Of a stretch of 64,000 nt of DNA, positions 10,027 through 20,776 are shown one piece after another (position 1 is the first letter of the stretch; every line of letters begins with the position of its first letter). The notes under the pieces are model-generated. The model worked only from the letters and a program-made list of their open reading frames with translations, did no database searches and was not told where the DNA came from. Position numbers and translations under genes: made by a program. Source of the stretch: Stenogyne calaminthoides (lineage: Eukaryota > Streptophyta > Magnoliopsida > Lamiales > Lamiaceae); assembly GCA_037126765.1 (NCBI GenBank), contig JBBCBC010000002.1, positions 19,499,853 to 19,563,852 on the forward strand, given 5' to 3'.

Positions 10027-12474
10027 CTAATCATAAGTTTCCCCCTTTTTGGCATCATAATTGACCAGTATCTCTGAAAGGGTTCTGTCCATATGTAATT
10101 GCTCACGTCCAACCGATCTTAATTCAGCAGCAAGATGAAAATTCTCATCTTGTAGTCTTTGAAGAACATTCAACCCAGTAGCTGTATCTTCTGCTAAACC
10201 ACCAAAAGTAGTATGCATTGTGGTCATGAGTGATGAACTCATTTCCTCAATAGCAGCTTTGATTAGCTCTTCTGTCCTAACTTTCATCATATCTTCTAGC
10301 ATTTTAGATCTCAGCTCAAACTTTTTCTCCATTTCACCCAACACATATCGAGAGATATCTTCTAATCTAACATCTATCCCAACAAACTTATTATCAATTG
10401 AAGTAGATAATGAAGTTATCTGATCATGCTTCACCATAGATGTGCTTAGAAGATCAACAGTTTTGCTCTGAGAGATTTGTGCATCAGTGAGCTTTGATAC
10501 TTGGTCCACCAGAGGCTCGAGCTTAGACATTTGATCAACAAGTGGCTCAAGCTTGGTAAGCTTCTCAAGAATTGGTGTGAGGTCAACAACTGGTTGTGGA
10601 GGAACTGGAACTTCAGCATCTGTTTGAACTCCAACATCTGTCATCTCAGTCACAGTGACTTCAGGTTCCTTCTGATATTTGAATATCCGTCCAAATGTGA
10701 TCATCTGTAGAGGTGGAGCATCCTGAGGTTGTTCCCCCTGAATGGTTGCATCAACACTTGACTCAGCAACCTTCTTACTCCCTTCATAAATGTCTCCAAT
10801 ATCCTTCTCCTGAGTAGGTCCTTGGTCATCTTTGTCCTGACCGCTTACTTGTCCTTCTGGTTGAGAGACTACCTTTCTCTCAGCAATCTTCTTATGCACT
10901 AAGGCATCAAATTCAGGATTCTTGATCCTTAGTCTTTTCTTTCCCAGACCAGAGAAGGAATCAAGTTCAGTTACTTCCTCCGCCCAGAAGTCTTCTCCTC
11001 TGAAATTGCCAATCTTGAGTATCAATGCAAATGATTGATTGACAATCAGTATTGCAGTTTTCAATCTAAAGAACATATCCTGATGATCAGGATATTCTGC
11101 CAATTCAGGGTATTTGTCCAAGACAAATCTTTCTGCCTTTTGTCTCCACTCACTTTCTTCCGCTTCACCTTTCCTGAGTTCAGGAACAGGTGCCTCCTCT
11201 TCAGAGCTAGAATGGGCCTCTGAAGGCATGGAAATATATGGCTCTGAGGGTTGAGTGGGTGGGATAGTTATTTGGCTTTCTTCAGCAGGTTTTTGAGAAC
11301 CTGTGAAGATTTCTCTGGTAATCCGGTCAGTGCCAATACTGGTACCTAGTACCTCAGTAAAGACATCCTCATCTCCTACTCCTCCTGAGGGAATTTCTTC
11401 CTGAGTGGTTTCTTCTTCAGTAGCTTGAGAAACCACCTTGGCAAGAGTGTCAAGTGGAGACTTCACACCTGACTCCTGCTCACGAATCATTCTGAGGCTT
11501 TTCTTCTTTCTCTTCTGCTCATCCCGAGCCTTCTTCTTTTCACCAATTTCTCTCTTTACTTTCAGCAGTTCAAGAGATTTCTTCCTTTTCTCAGCCTCTT
11601 CAGGTTGTTTATCCACAACTTTCTTTTCCTTTCTTTTGGCCACTTCAGCGAGAGATATAGTGTCCTGATCAGATTCAAATTCGTCTTGTCCCTCTGGTTC
11701 CTCCTGAACCATAGATCCTTGACTTCCTGAAGGAGCTGGTTTCCTCCTTTGGGATTTTGGCTTTCGGAACATGATCTTATTCCGAGAAAATTCTACTCCT
11801 GTCATCAAAAATATGTTTTCTCTTGGCAACGCTTCAATGAGAAAATTGACCTTAGTCCCAAATAGTACTTTCCCATTCTTAGTTAAAGTCCCTTTGGCAT
11901 ACATCAACTTCCGGTTTTGATGCAGAATGCAATCCGCCAGAAATTTCAGCCAATTGAAGTCAATTGAAGGAGAATCTTCAATTGCACCCATGAGCCTTAA
12001 CTTGTTCCTGCTCACCTTTTCTAAACTCCCAGAGGTGCTCATCAAGCACTTGGCTACAATATCTATCAAGACTCTATATTTTGGCTTCAGACATTGTTTA
12101 TGCAAAGCCCCTTTCAATTTCGCCTTTGTTTCTGCAAAACGATCCAATATTTCCTGTTCTCTACCAGACATATACAACGCTGGATCTTCTCCTCTATCAT
12201 TAAGCTCGAATACAACATTAATATCATCAATATATAATCTTACCTCTTTAGTACATATGACTTCTGTCTTGGATTTCGCATAAGTTCCAAAACTTAACTG
12301 CAAAACAAGTGTTCCCCGTTCACCTTCTCGAAGATTGACCACAAACTGCAACACCTCCTGTGACAGTTCTGAGTCTGGCATATTGCTCACCAAATGTGAT
12401 AATTTAGCTATCCACGGCATGTTGAGTGCTTCTTCCTCAACCTTAGTGGCTTTGTTGTCGATCATGGCTACCAC
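10027..12474 (-). CDS. C1 env-like protein, 815-codon open frame
   Basis: This is the longest open frame in the window. Residues 1-235 form a helical domain with KPKYRVLIDIVAKCL near residue 130, matching KRKYRLLLDI in A1. Residues 236-345 are Lys/Glu-rich with SGSQGSMVQEEP. A second helical domain near 455 has KYPELAEYP. A GVQTD motif lies near 614. An 11-residue repeat (KLEPLVDQ twice) leads into a coiled coil to the end. I see no signal peptide or hydrophobic membrane segment. ATG at 12474 is chosen because C2 starts at the same place and a TATA box lies 122 bases upstream. The product resembles Sirevirus env-like proteins by position; its function is unknown. It survives although gag and pol are deleted. 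Confidence 0.75.
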   Translation of the reverse strand: MVAMIDNKATKVEEEALNMPWIAKLSHLVSNMPDSELSQEVLQFVVNLREGERGTLVLQLSFGTYAKSKTEVICTKEVRLYIDDINVVFELNDRGEDPALYMSGREQEILDRFAETKAKLKGALHKQCLKPKYRVLIDIVAKCLMSTSGSLEKVSRNKLRLMGAIEDSPSIDFNWLKFLADCILHQNRKLMYAKGTLTKNGKVLFGTKVNFLIEALPRENIFLMTGVEFSRNKIMFRKPKSQRRKPAPSGSQGSMVQEEPEGQDEFESDQDTISLAEVAKRKEKKVVDKQPEEAEKRKKSLELLKVKREIGEKKKARDEQKRKKKSLRMIREQESGVKSPLDTLAKVVSQATEEETTQEEIPSGGVGDEDVFTEVLGTSIGTDRITREIFTGSQKPAEESQITIPPTQPSEPYISMPSEAHSSSEEEAPVPELRKGEAEESEWRQKAERFVLDKYPELAEYPDHQDMFFRLKTAILIVNQSFALILKIGNFRGEDFWAEEVTELDSFSGLGKKRLRIKNPEFDALVHKKIAERKVVSQPEGQVSGQDKDDQGPTQEKDIGDIYEGSKKVAESSVDATIQGEQPQDAPPLQMITFGRIFKYQKEPEVTVTEMTDVGVQTDAEVPVPPQPVVDLTPILEKLTKLEPLVDQMSKLEPLVDQVSKLTDAQISQSKTVDLLSTSMVKHDQITSLSTSIDNKFVGIDVRLEDISRYVLGEMEKKFELRSKMLEDMMKVRTEELIKAAIEEMSSSLMTTMHTTFGGLAEDTATGLNVLQRLQDENFHLAAELRSVGREQLHMDRTLSEILVNYDAKKGETYD

Positions 12475-12595
12475 ATGCTCAAAATAGGGTTTTTCTGTTT
12501 AGGGTGTTGAAGATTTGAAGATTAAGGGTTTTTAAGAGTTTGAAACGTTTGAAAGGCTTAAGAGTGTAAAGTGAATGAACGAAGGTAAACACTAG

Positions 12596-12603
12596 TTTAT
12601 ATA
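12596..12603 (-). promoter_or_regulatory. Candidate TATA box of the C1 env-like gene
   Basis: TATATAAA on the minus strand, inside CATATATAAAC, 122 bases before the ATG. The same word is kept in C2 (46778-46785), supporting an internal promoter for this gene. Confidence 0.6.
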
Positions 12604-13071
12604 TGATATGAAAAACCATATATCAATGGCTGTGATTAAATCTTAGAATGTTCGGTTAAGATTTAATCTGAGATTAAAGAAAATCTCGAGGATATTGCTA
12701 TTTTTGGCTAATTTTCTGGGAAAATAGGCAAATAGCAGTTAATAGGGTGACAAAATGATGTTTCACGATAATCGAGACGACGTTTCATATGCTCCTCAAT
12801 TTTCTTCCAATAGAAATGCTCCAAACATTCTTGCTCAAAAGTTCAGGTCTTTTGTCATTTATTTCAAATGATTACTGAGTGAAATAAATGTTGTGAATTA
12901 ATGCATGTGTCAATTATCGCTTCAGGACTATTTGAATGTATACTCCTTATTGAATACTGATCTTGACAAAAATTATCCTGAGTCTCAGTTTCCTTCCTGA
13001 GAGAATTTTGTCCTGAGTCATTCCTTCCTGAATAACTACATGCACCTGAAGGACTTCTCCTTTCAGTGAAT
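12604..13071 (-). other. C1 pol-env spacer
   Basis: Non-coding interval between the RNase H stop and the env-like promoter. It contains GGCTGTGATTAAATCTTAG-type sequence and CTGAGT-rich repeats, both conserved in C2 (46786-47248). No credible frame. Confidence 0.55.
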
Positions 13072-13185
13072 TCACTCACCTGGATCCAACATACCTAATT
13101 CTACTGATAATTCCTGAAATCTTGACTCAGCCAAAGGTTTAGTCAAAATATCAGCTCTTTATTTATCAGTATGAATTTTCTCAAT
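13072..13185 (-). pseudogene. pol: RNase H tail of C1 (remnant)
   Basis: The minus strand reads IHTDK, an in-frame stop, then ADILTKPLAESRFQEL and LGMLDPGE before the stop at 13072-13074. It aligns with C2 RNase H. Upstream it breaks off near 13185 directly into LTR sequence, so this is all that remains of C1 pol. Confidence 0.8.
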
Positions 13186-14878
13186 ACTCAAATCAGTGGG
13201 TCAGGTTGTCCTGAGAATTAGCCCTAAGAAGCACAAATTGCCCTGAGTCTGAGTCTACTGAGACAATGATCCTGAGCAGCTTTCAGTGTCTTCAGATTAG
13301 CCCAACTGATCTGAGGTTTTAACAGAGTCCTGAGAAGCTTGAATCAGATAACTATCTTACCGAATACTCAGTTGAGTTTGTTCAGTTTGACAACTATCTG
13401 TTCTAGCTTATCAAGGGTGCGGAATGTGTTGGCCCTAGGTTTATACTCGTTTTACTTTGCTGAAAATCTTTTTACTTTAGTAAATCAGTGATTAAAGTTG
13501 TGCTTAGTTTCAATGCAAACTCAGTGGATTGATTCCAACTGAATATCAGAAAACTCAGTATGCTTTTAGTGAAATTATGTAATCAGATGTAATGCAAAGT
13601 AGAAAGTAATTAACACAACAAATTATAGTGGTTCAGAGGCAAAACTCCTACGTCCACTCGCTCTGATCCTCATAGAAATTCCTTAACACACTACTACTAC
13701 TTCCTCAAGTTTTCAGGCTGAACTCAACATCTTACTAATTTTCTCCTAAGAGTTTTCAGGCTGAACTACTGCAGCTTACTAACTCAAACACTCACAAGCT
13801 TTCAGACTGTCTCAAACAGCTTACTAACTTCTTCTCTAGAGTTTTCAGTCTGAACTCAACTGCAGCTTACTAACTCTTTACAACTCTTACTCTCCAACAA
13901 TCTCACACTCAAACTACCTAATCAATAGGGTTTGGGTTTGGTTGGTTTCCAACTAAGGTGAGATATCCCTTTACAATAAGAACAGGTTCAAAGGCTAGGA
14001 TATCTCTTACTAAGCTTTGGATATTTAACAGTTCTAAGCTTAGTAAATGAGCTCTCTTAAAGGTGAAACACTTGGAAAATCTTGGGGTTTTCGAGTGCTT
14101 CAATTGCAAGAATACGAATGAGCTCTCGAGTTGCTTGACATCCCGTACCTTGCAATGGTGAAGGTCACTGGTATTTATAGGCAACTCTCCAAGGTCACTC
14201 TTGAAAAACTATCCGTTGGAAGATATAGCATCAAGGGTTTCCTCTTTTGGTTAGTGGTAAACGGCTACAATTAGGGTTTGAACGTGCCCTTGCATGGTTT
14301 GGATAATATATAGCCAAACAGCCAATCACCACTTTCTGTGAACTGGAAGATATCAATCCTGACATTTATCAGTGATATGTCAATTTCAGTGTCAGTAAAG
14401 TACGTTGTTGTTGCCTCCTCATTGATTGAAAACTTCCTCTGAATAGAGACAAACAAAACGGCTCTTTGTAGGTCAACTATACTGATCTGATATGTTCATT
14501 AATGTCCACAAATGAATAATATTCTCTTTGTTTGTATAAGAATGAACACAACACTATTTACTCTGAAATAGCTTGTTCAGGGTCTTATTGGTTAGTAAAA
14601 AATAGTCTTCAGGATCTTCGGTCTTAAGGATCTTCCGTCTTTAGGATTTTTTACTTCTTTCAGGATCTTCTAAGACTTTAATATCTTCTGAGTCTTCAGG
14701 CATAATAAAGCATTCCTAACTATCCTGATCTATATCTGCTGACTATACATGGTGCAGATAATCCTGATCCTAACACCTATAGAAAACCTGATCCTTATCT
14801 ATCAAGTTGTTCTGATACATGTCATACTCAGGGATTTTGGGATCTAATCAAAATATTTATTAAATTCATCTCCTATCA
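13186..14878 (-). repeat. C1 5' LTR, lacking its last ~85 bases
   Basis: Reversed LTR beginning TGATAGGAGATG (14878; two changes from the C2 start TGTTGGGAGATG). It ends near 13186, where C2 would continue another ~85 bases to ACCAACA. The terminal U5 and PBS were lost with the internal deletion. TATA box on the minus strand at 14172-14180 (CTATAAATA). Confidence 0.85.
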
Positions 14879-16384
14879 GTGTACATGAACACTCAGTGTT
14901 TTGGTGAAATGATCTTCCAAATTAAATATGTGGGAAAGCATTTTAATTCCATTTCTCCTATCCTTATGATCTCTCGGATCAAATTAAAAATCTAGGTACA
15001 TGCTTGTTTCTGTTTGCTGATATCGGTTCCTTTGCTTGCGCATTCGCACCAACGTTGTCTTAATACAACTTTATTAGGCAAATGGCACTCGAAACTACCC
15101 CTAGTTCTCTTTAAGAACTATAAAATCTAGACAGACTCCTTGAGGCTTCTGATAGAGCAATGTACTCAACTTCGGTTGTTGAATCTGCGGTCATTTTGCT
15201 TGGAACTATTCCAACTGACCGCCTCATTATTGAGAGTAAAACGTAACCTAACTGTGATTTGTAATCATCACAGTTGGATTAGAAACTTGTGTCAGCTTAA
15301 CCAGCCACTACTAGTTCTGACTGTCCACCATAGACAAGAAAACATTCTTTAGTTCGTTTGAGATACATCAGAATGGTCTTGACAGCAATCCAGTTAGACT
15401 CACCCGGATTCTGTTGGTATCTACCAGTGATGTTGATAGCTTAGGCCACGTTTGGCCTAGTGCAAGTCATGGCGTACACGATTGACCCAATTGCATATGA
15501 GACATCTTTCATGTGCTTGATACCAGCTTCAACAGAAGGACAATCCTTCTTTGATAGCTTTATCCCATGATTTGTTGGTAGAGACCCTCTCTTAGAGTTC
15601 TCCATTGCAAAACGCTTCAACACCTTTGTCTATATGGGTGGACTGTGACAACCTCAATTTCCTCTTTGATCTATCCTTGTGGATCTTGATCCCTAGGATG
15701 TAGCAGGCTTCACAAAGACCCTTCATCACGAAGGTCTTTGACAACCAATCTTTAATGGACTGCATTAATGGAATATTTGTTCCCAAAATCAATATGTCAT
15801 CGACATATACGATTATGAAAACAATATTCTTCCGATTGCATTTACAATAAACACAAGGATCTTCCAAATTTCTGATGAAGTCAAAAGACTTGATAGCTTC
15901 ATCAAATCGGATATTCCAACTCCTAGAAGCTTGCTTCAATCCATAAATGGATATCTTTAGCTTACATACTAGATTAGAATTTGGCTTAGACGAAAAACCT
16001 TCCGGTTGAGTCATAAATACTTCCTTATCAATGTTTCCATTGAGGAAAGTTGTTTTGACATCCATCTGCCAAATCTCATAATCATAGTGTGCTGCTTTCG
16101 CAAGTAAAATTTGAATGGACTTGATCTTTGCAACTGGTTAGAAGGTCTCGTCATAGTCAATGCCTTCGCGTTGATTATAACCCTTCGCCACCAACCTAAC
16201 TTTGTAGGTTTGTACTTTGCCATTTGCATTGGTCTTGCCCCTTCAGGCAACATATGGGTCTAACTCCTTCAGGCAACTCAACCAAGTCCCAAACTTGATT
16301 GGTGTACATCGAGTCCATCTCGAATTTCATGGCTTCATGCCAATTCCCTGAATCAATATATGATATTGCTTCATAATAAGCTCT
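14879..16384 (-). pseudogene. pol: B1 reverse transcriptase and RNase H
   Basis: RT begins after the DNA insertion (GNWHEAMKFEMDSMYTNQ) and passes QMDVKTTFLNGNIDKEVFM and IYGLKQASRSWNIRFDEA. The catalytic YVDDILIL lies near 15800, and YILGIKIHKDRS follows. RNase H follows and ends at the C1 junction. Several slips occur, including one near 15600 where the frame moves from HIDKGVEAF to VLKRFAMENS. This enzyme would copy the element RNA; here it is dead. Confidence 0.85.
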
Positions 16385-16839
16385 GTTTTAAAAATTGGGT
16401 CCGACCGGTGAATCGCCAATAGAGATATATAGAACCGCTATTGGACTACCACCCTCAAAACTGGAAAAACCGTTCGAAAATCAGGAACCGGTGAACCGCC
16501 AGTTTTCAACAAAAAAACCAAAAAAAAAAAAGGGTCGCCGCTCGCCGCCTGACGCCACTCTCCAAGTTAGATCCGCCGCCACCAAAATCACCCCCACCAA
16601 TAGATCCACCACCAAAACCACCGCCACAAACCACCGCGGTCTCCGAGTCATCCACCGTTCACCGCTCGCCCTCGTCTCTGCCTCCCTCACCCTCGTCGCC
16701 GCCGGCGAGGGCCCTCGTCGACATCCTCACCGATGCCTTCGCTACTGCCCCCGTCATGTATATATAGAGATAGAGTTTGTGTGTGTGTATATATATCCAT
16801 CATGTATATATGTATAGAGAGAGAGAAAGTTTATGTGTG

Positions 16840-16907
<68 letters not shown>

Positions 16908-17251
16908 ATTATAGAGTGTATGTGTAATTGTCTATTTATCTTGGTTTGTGTGTGGGCCTTGATCCATGTGCCTATTTCTATAGCTAGAGAGAGAGAGAGG
17001 AGTAAGGCTAACTTATTAAACTAATAATGGGTGGTCTGCACAAAGAAGGCAAAAGTGTTGGGTACGGTCATTACTCTGTAGTGGAGAGTCATTAATTTCT
17101 TTATATTCACTTATCATAGTCTATATTTTGAATTTTTTTTAAAATCATGCATACTATATATATATATAATATTTATTAAGACGTCATACCAGCTCAATTC
17201 GACCCAATCGGGGGTCGTCCGGCTCAACTTTCAGTTCCAGTTTTTAAAACA
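16385..17251. mobile_element. Non-autonomous TIR DNA transposon in B1 (867 bp)
   Basis: Ends are near-perfect inverted repeats: TGTTTTAAAAATTGG at 16385 and CCAGTTTTTAAAACA ending at 17251. The GC-rich left part has proline/arginine-like codons and the middle is microsatellite. It interrupts B1 between integrase and RT, as shown by B2, which runs through the site. No clear target duplication is visible, so the superfamily is undecided (hAT-like is a guess). No transposase. Confidence 0.65.
16844..16907. repeat. (AT)n(TG)n microsatellite
   Basis: About 21 AT units (16844-16885) run into about 11 TG units (16885-16907) within the DNA transposon. Confidence 0.97.
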
Positions 17252-18835
17252 TAGAGGATAAGTATTAAGATCATCCTTATCCAGTATGTCCATATTATCG
17301 AGTTCCTCCAAGAGGTAACCGTATCTAATAGGCGGATTATGATTCCTAATTGACTTACAGAATTGTGGTTGTGCAGGCTGTACATTCTGATCGTGAAAAT
17401 TTTGTGGAGCATCGATTTCATCAATGTCCGGAGAGTCCTCAAGAGCGACATTTTCAGATGCCTCTTGGGCTGGAGTTTGAACTATGTTGTTCTCATTCAG
17501 CCCATTTGGAGGTTCTTGCACTGGCAAACATACTCCAATTACGCTCCCACTGGCTGAAAGACGATCACCTAGTGAAAGACTCCCACCGTGAAAGTTGTTG
17601 AATGCTCCCACTGATTCTTTGTCATGTTGCTTTGACAAGATATCAGTCTCTTTGTTAATTTGTGGTTCTTGAATTTCTTCAAGTTCTATCAGCTTACGAC
17701 CTTGTTCCTTAAAGACATAGTCTTCTTCGAGGAACTTGGTCTGCCTGGAAATAATTACTGATTATTTCTCAGGTAGATAGAAGTAATATCCTTTAGTTTC
17801 CTTAGGATATCCCACAAAGTAACCATTTTCACCTTTGAATTCCAACTTGTCGGTAAGCATCCTTTTCACAATCGCGGGGCAACCCCATGTTTTGATATGT
17901 GTAAAAGTTGGCTTCTTGCCACCATAGTTCATATAGCCTGTGCTCAACCGATTTAGATGGAACCCTATTCAAAATGTAAATTGAGGTCTGTAACGCATAT
18001 CCCCATGAGAATGTCGGAAGAGAGGAAAAGTTCATCATGGACCTTACCATGTCTAACAGGGTTCGGTTTCTTCTCTCGGACATACCATTCATCTGAGGTG
18101 TTCCGGGAGGAGTCCATTGTGACTGGATTCCATGTAACTTCAAGTAATCAATGAATTCATGGCTAAGGTATTCATCTCCTCGATCTGATCGAAGAGTCTT
18201 GATACTCTTACCAAGTTACTTCTCTACTTCAACCTTAAACTCTTTGAATTTGTCAAAAGATTCGAATTTGTGTTTCATAAGATACACGTATCTGTATCTT
18301 GAGAAATAATCAGTAAAAGTGATGAAGTATCCGAAGTGACCCCTAGCTAGAGTGGGCGATGGTCCACATACATTGTTGTGGATCAGCTCTAGAACTTCTT
18401 TGGCACGCACCCCTTTCCCAGAAAAAAGGTTTGTTGATCATCTTGCCCTTGAGACAAGATTCTCAATCTCCATAAGACTTAAAGTCAAATGGGGTTAAGT
18501 AGTCTAACTTTCTTAACCTTGCAATTCCTTTCTCGTTTACATGATCAAGTCTACAATGCCACAAGCAAGTCTGGTTTTCATGATTACTAAGTTTGAGTCT
18601 TTTATTTTTGTATATTAAGAACATTATATCCACAATGCAACAAGTATAAACCATTCACCATAGGGGCATTCCTATAAACCACACCATTCAACGTAAAATA
18701 ATAATCATTATCACTAAAATGGAAGGAATAACCCTCAATGTCTAACATAGGAATGAAAATAATGTTGCGAGTAATAGGAAGAACGAAATGACAATCATTA
18801 AGTTCTAATCTAAAACCAAAGGGTAAGTCTAACAC
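17252..18835 (-). pseudogene. pol: B1 integrase and integrase-RT linker
   Basis: Minus strand, right to left: LPFGFRLELNDCHFVL, then the HHCC region (CLWHCRLDHVNEKGIARLRK near 18540). The core has ELIHNNVCGPSP and FTDYFSRYRYVYLMKHKF, then QSQWTPPGTPQMNGMSERRN with the catalytic Glu, and ALQTSIYILNRVPSKSVEH. The linker runs to ELDNMDILDKDDLNTY, where the DNA insertion cuts it. Slips and stops separate the pieces. Integrase would join cDNA to host DNA. The start of the core is better kept than in B2. Confidence 0.85.
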
Positions 18836-19157
18836 ATAAGTCCCACACGTTCAGTAGCAACTCTTGCTCCGTTTCCAAGTGTAAGACGACTTCACCGGCC
18901 TAACTGCCCTTAGACACATGAGCCCCTTCACATTCGTACAAATGTGTGAGCCATATCAGGTATCTAATACCCAACAGTTAGCGCTATTTGTGGATATGTC
19001 TATCTTAATAACAAACATACATGTTCTAGTGCCAGAAGCACCCAGTGCCTTCCTTTTAGCAACCAGAACCTTATAGTCCTTCTTCCAGTGCCCCCTTCTA
19101 CTTATAGTAGAGGCACACATCCTTGTCTACCCGCTCCTTCTTTTGAACACCATCTTA
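18836..19157 (-). pseudogene. gag: B1 gag zinc knuckle and protease
   Basis: The minus strand starts KMVFKRRSG, passes a degenerate knuckle (DVCLYYK-stop-K, GHWKKDYK) and reaches the protease (NCWVLDT-stop-YGSHICTNVKGL). The catalytic D-T-G has become D-T-stop. The stop in the knuckle is shared with B2, so it predates both copies. Confidence 0.8.
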
Positions 19158-20762
19158 TGTTAGTGTTAGTGTCCTAGAGACAATCTATTGTAGGACATAA
19201 TACTCGATGATATTCAGTTTGATTTAATATTATAGTTCACTTAATATTAATGTATGACAATACACTTGTTTGAATATTATGTTTAATTGTTTGCATTTAT
19301 TCATGCAAGTATTCCCATGAGTCATTGCTGTCATTGTGGTTGTGAGAACTCAGATGACTTAAGTATGATTCTCAAATAGCCCCGATCAAGATCATCAAGA
19401 ATGGGATATTGATGATAAAATGGAGATTGGTGTGTGATCTGCATCATACTCTTAGAGAGTGTAGTAAGATCTCACTTACTACGAGATACTAGGTATCTCA
19501 TGATGGATGCACAAATACCTTAGAGGGTATTGGTATACCCATCCAAGAAACCGTTTGATGTATTTCCACTATATGTGTCTACGGGTGTCTCGGTTAGTGG
19601 GAGCGATGTGATACTCCTTTGACTTGAGGTCAATATGCATGACATGTGTGGTATGATTAACTTTGACCATGACCAACTCTTACACCCTTCTATGGGTAGA
19701 TACGGCTTGGATTGGGTTCATCACGAAGTGAATGTGCGTGGTACTTGATCCAAGAATAGGATTCATTCCTCAAAGTGGATTTAGAGAGAATACTCATCTT
19801 CTCATCATAATTGGATCAAAGTCATCGGCCGATGCACGTCAACTTAGACTTTGTGGCTAAGTGTGACATACGTAATCAATTAGTGATTGGAGATAACATG
19901 ATTAAGTTATTTGAATAGACACTTCATCATGTTCAAGACTTAATCGAGTATTCGTGAATGAAAGGAGGAAATCGTAATAGCCCATGTTTCAGTTACAGGT
20001 AGTTGCACGTTTCTCGCAACGTACCTCATATATTGAGAATGTCTGATTTATTATCTAGGGTTCAATTAAGACCGTTAGTTTGACTAATCGCTCGATATAT
20101 GAGGGCGTATAGGTCACAAAACAAGTAATTCCCTTTTACGGATTATAGTTGGTTGATTAAATGTTAAATTGGATTTAATATTTAATTTATGGAGAAGTAA
20201 TTAATAATAGATTAATTTGGAATTAATTATTATTAATATTTAATTAAATTGGATTTAATTAAATAAGAATTTCCAATAATTATATTTGGAATATAATTGT
20301 AGGATTTAATGTATATGGAAATAAATCGTAGAGATTTTCACATAAGGCATATAAATCCGTAGAGATTTATATTTAGGGAATTAAATTAAAAGGAATTAAT
20401 TTAATTCAAGATTAGGGATTTTATTTCCCTAATTGGGCTAGCTTGGGAAATAAGCTAAGCCCGCCTATATATACAAGCTCTTGGGAATTCACAAATGACG
20501 TTAATTAATATTTCTCCATAAAATTTAGAATAGGAATTTTCCTAACAAATTCCGTCTCAAATTCAACGCTGACAAATCTGTGCAAGTCCATGAACGGGGA
20601 TTATGTGGATACCATAGTAGAGAAATATGCGTATGATTTACTGTAAGATTTCTCTTTATGTTTATAAGTATTCAATTATGCAATTACGTGTTCGTTGTTG
20701 GTGAACTGTTTAATTCCGCTGCGAATGTGATTACGTGTTTTACGTGCCTCTAAATTCCAACA
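19158..20762 (+). repeat. B2 5' LTR (1605 bp)
   Basis: Starts TGTTAGTGTTAGTGTCC and ends TTCCAACA just before GTGGTATCAGAGC. Near-identical to the 3' LTR at 39257-40853, with scattered substitutions and small indels. TATATATA at 20466-20473 is the likely core promoter, conserved in the other LTR. Confidence 0.95.
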
Positions 20763-20776
20763 GTGGTATCAGAGCA
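20763..20776 (+). promoter_or_regulatory. Primer binding site of B2
   Basis: GTGGTATCAGAGCA directly after the LTR matches the 3' end of plant initiator tRNA-Met. Confidence 0.93.

Larger units (their letters stand above)
8187..14878 (-). mobile_element. C1: internally deleted Sirevirus-like element, env-like gene kept
   Basis: In the element's direction (right to left) it reads: 5' LTR (14878-13186), a scrap of RNase H (13185-13072), env-like promoter and gene (12603-9019), PPT, then the start of the 3' LTR (8773-8187), which is cut by A1. PBS, gag, protease, integrase and reverse transcriptase are missing, deleted between the LTR and RNase H near 13185. It sits in B1: B1 RNase H-end sequence begins directly at 14879. 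Confidence 0.85.
14879..19157 (-). mobile_element. B1: Ty1/copia element, gag to RNase H, broken at both ends
   Basis: Reading right to left: gag zinc-knuckle end, protease, integrase, reverse transcriptase and RNase H, aligning with B2 in opposite orientation. The RNase H side is cut by C1 at 14878/14879. The gag side is cut at 19157 by the B2 5' LTR. A scrap of B gag in the same orientation at 40898-41142 may be its continuation beyond B2. A TIR DNA insertion (16385-17251) sits between integrase and RT. Confidence 0.88.

Noticed and set aside
16395..16817. 140-codon frame rich in Pro/Lys/Thr
   Set aside because: It lies wholly in the non-autonomous TIR element and runs into microsatellite. 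No transposase motif.
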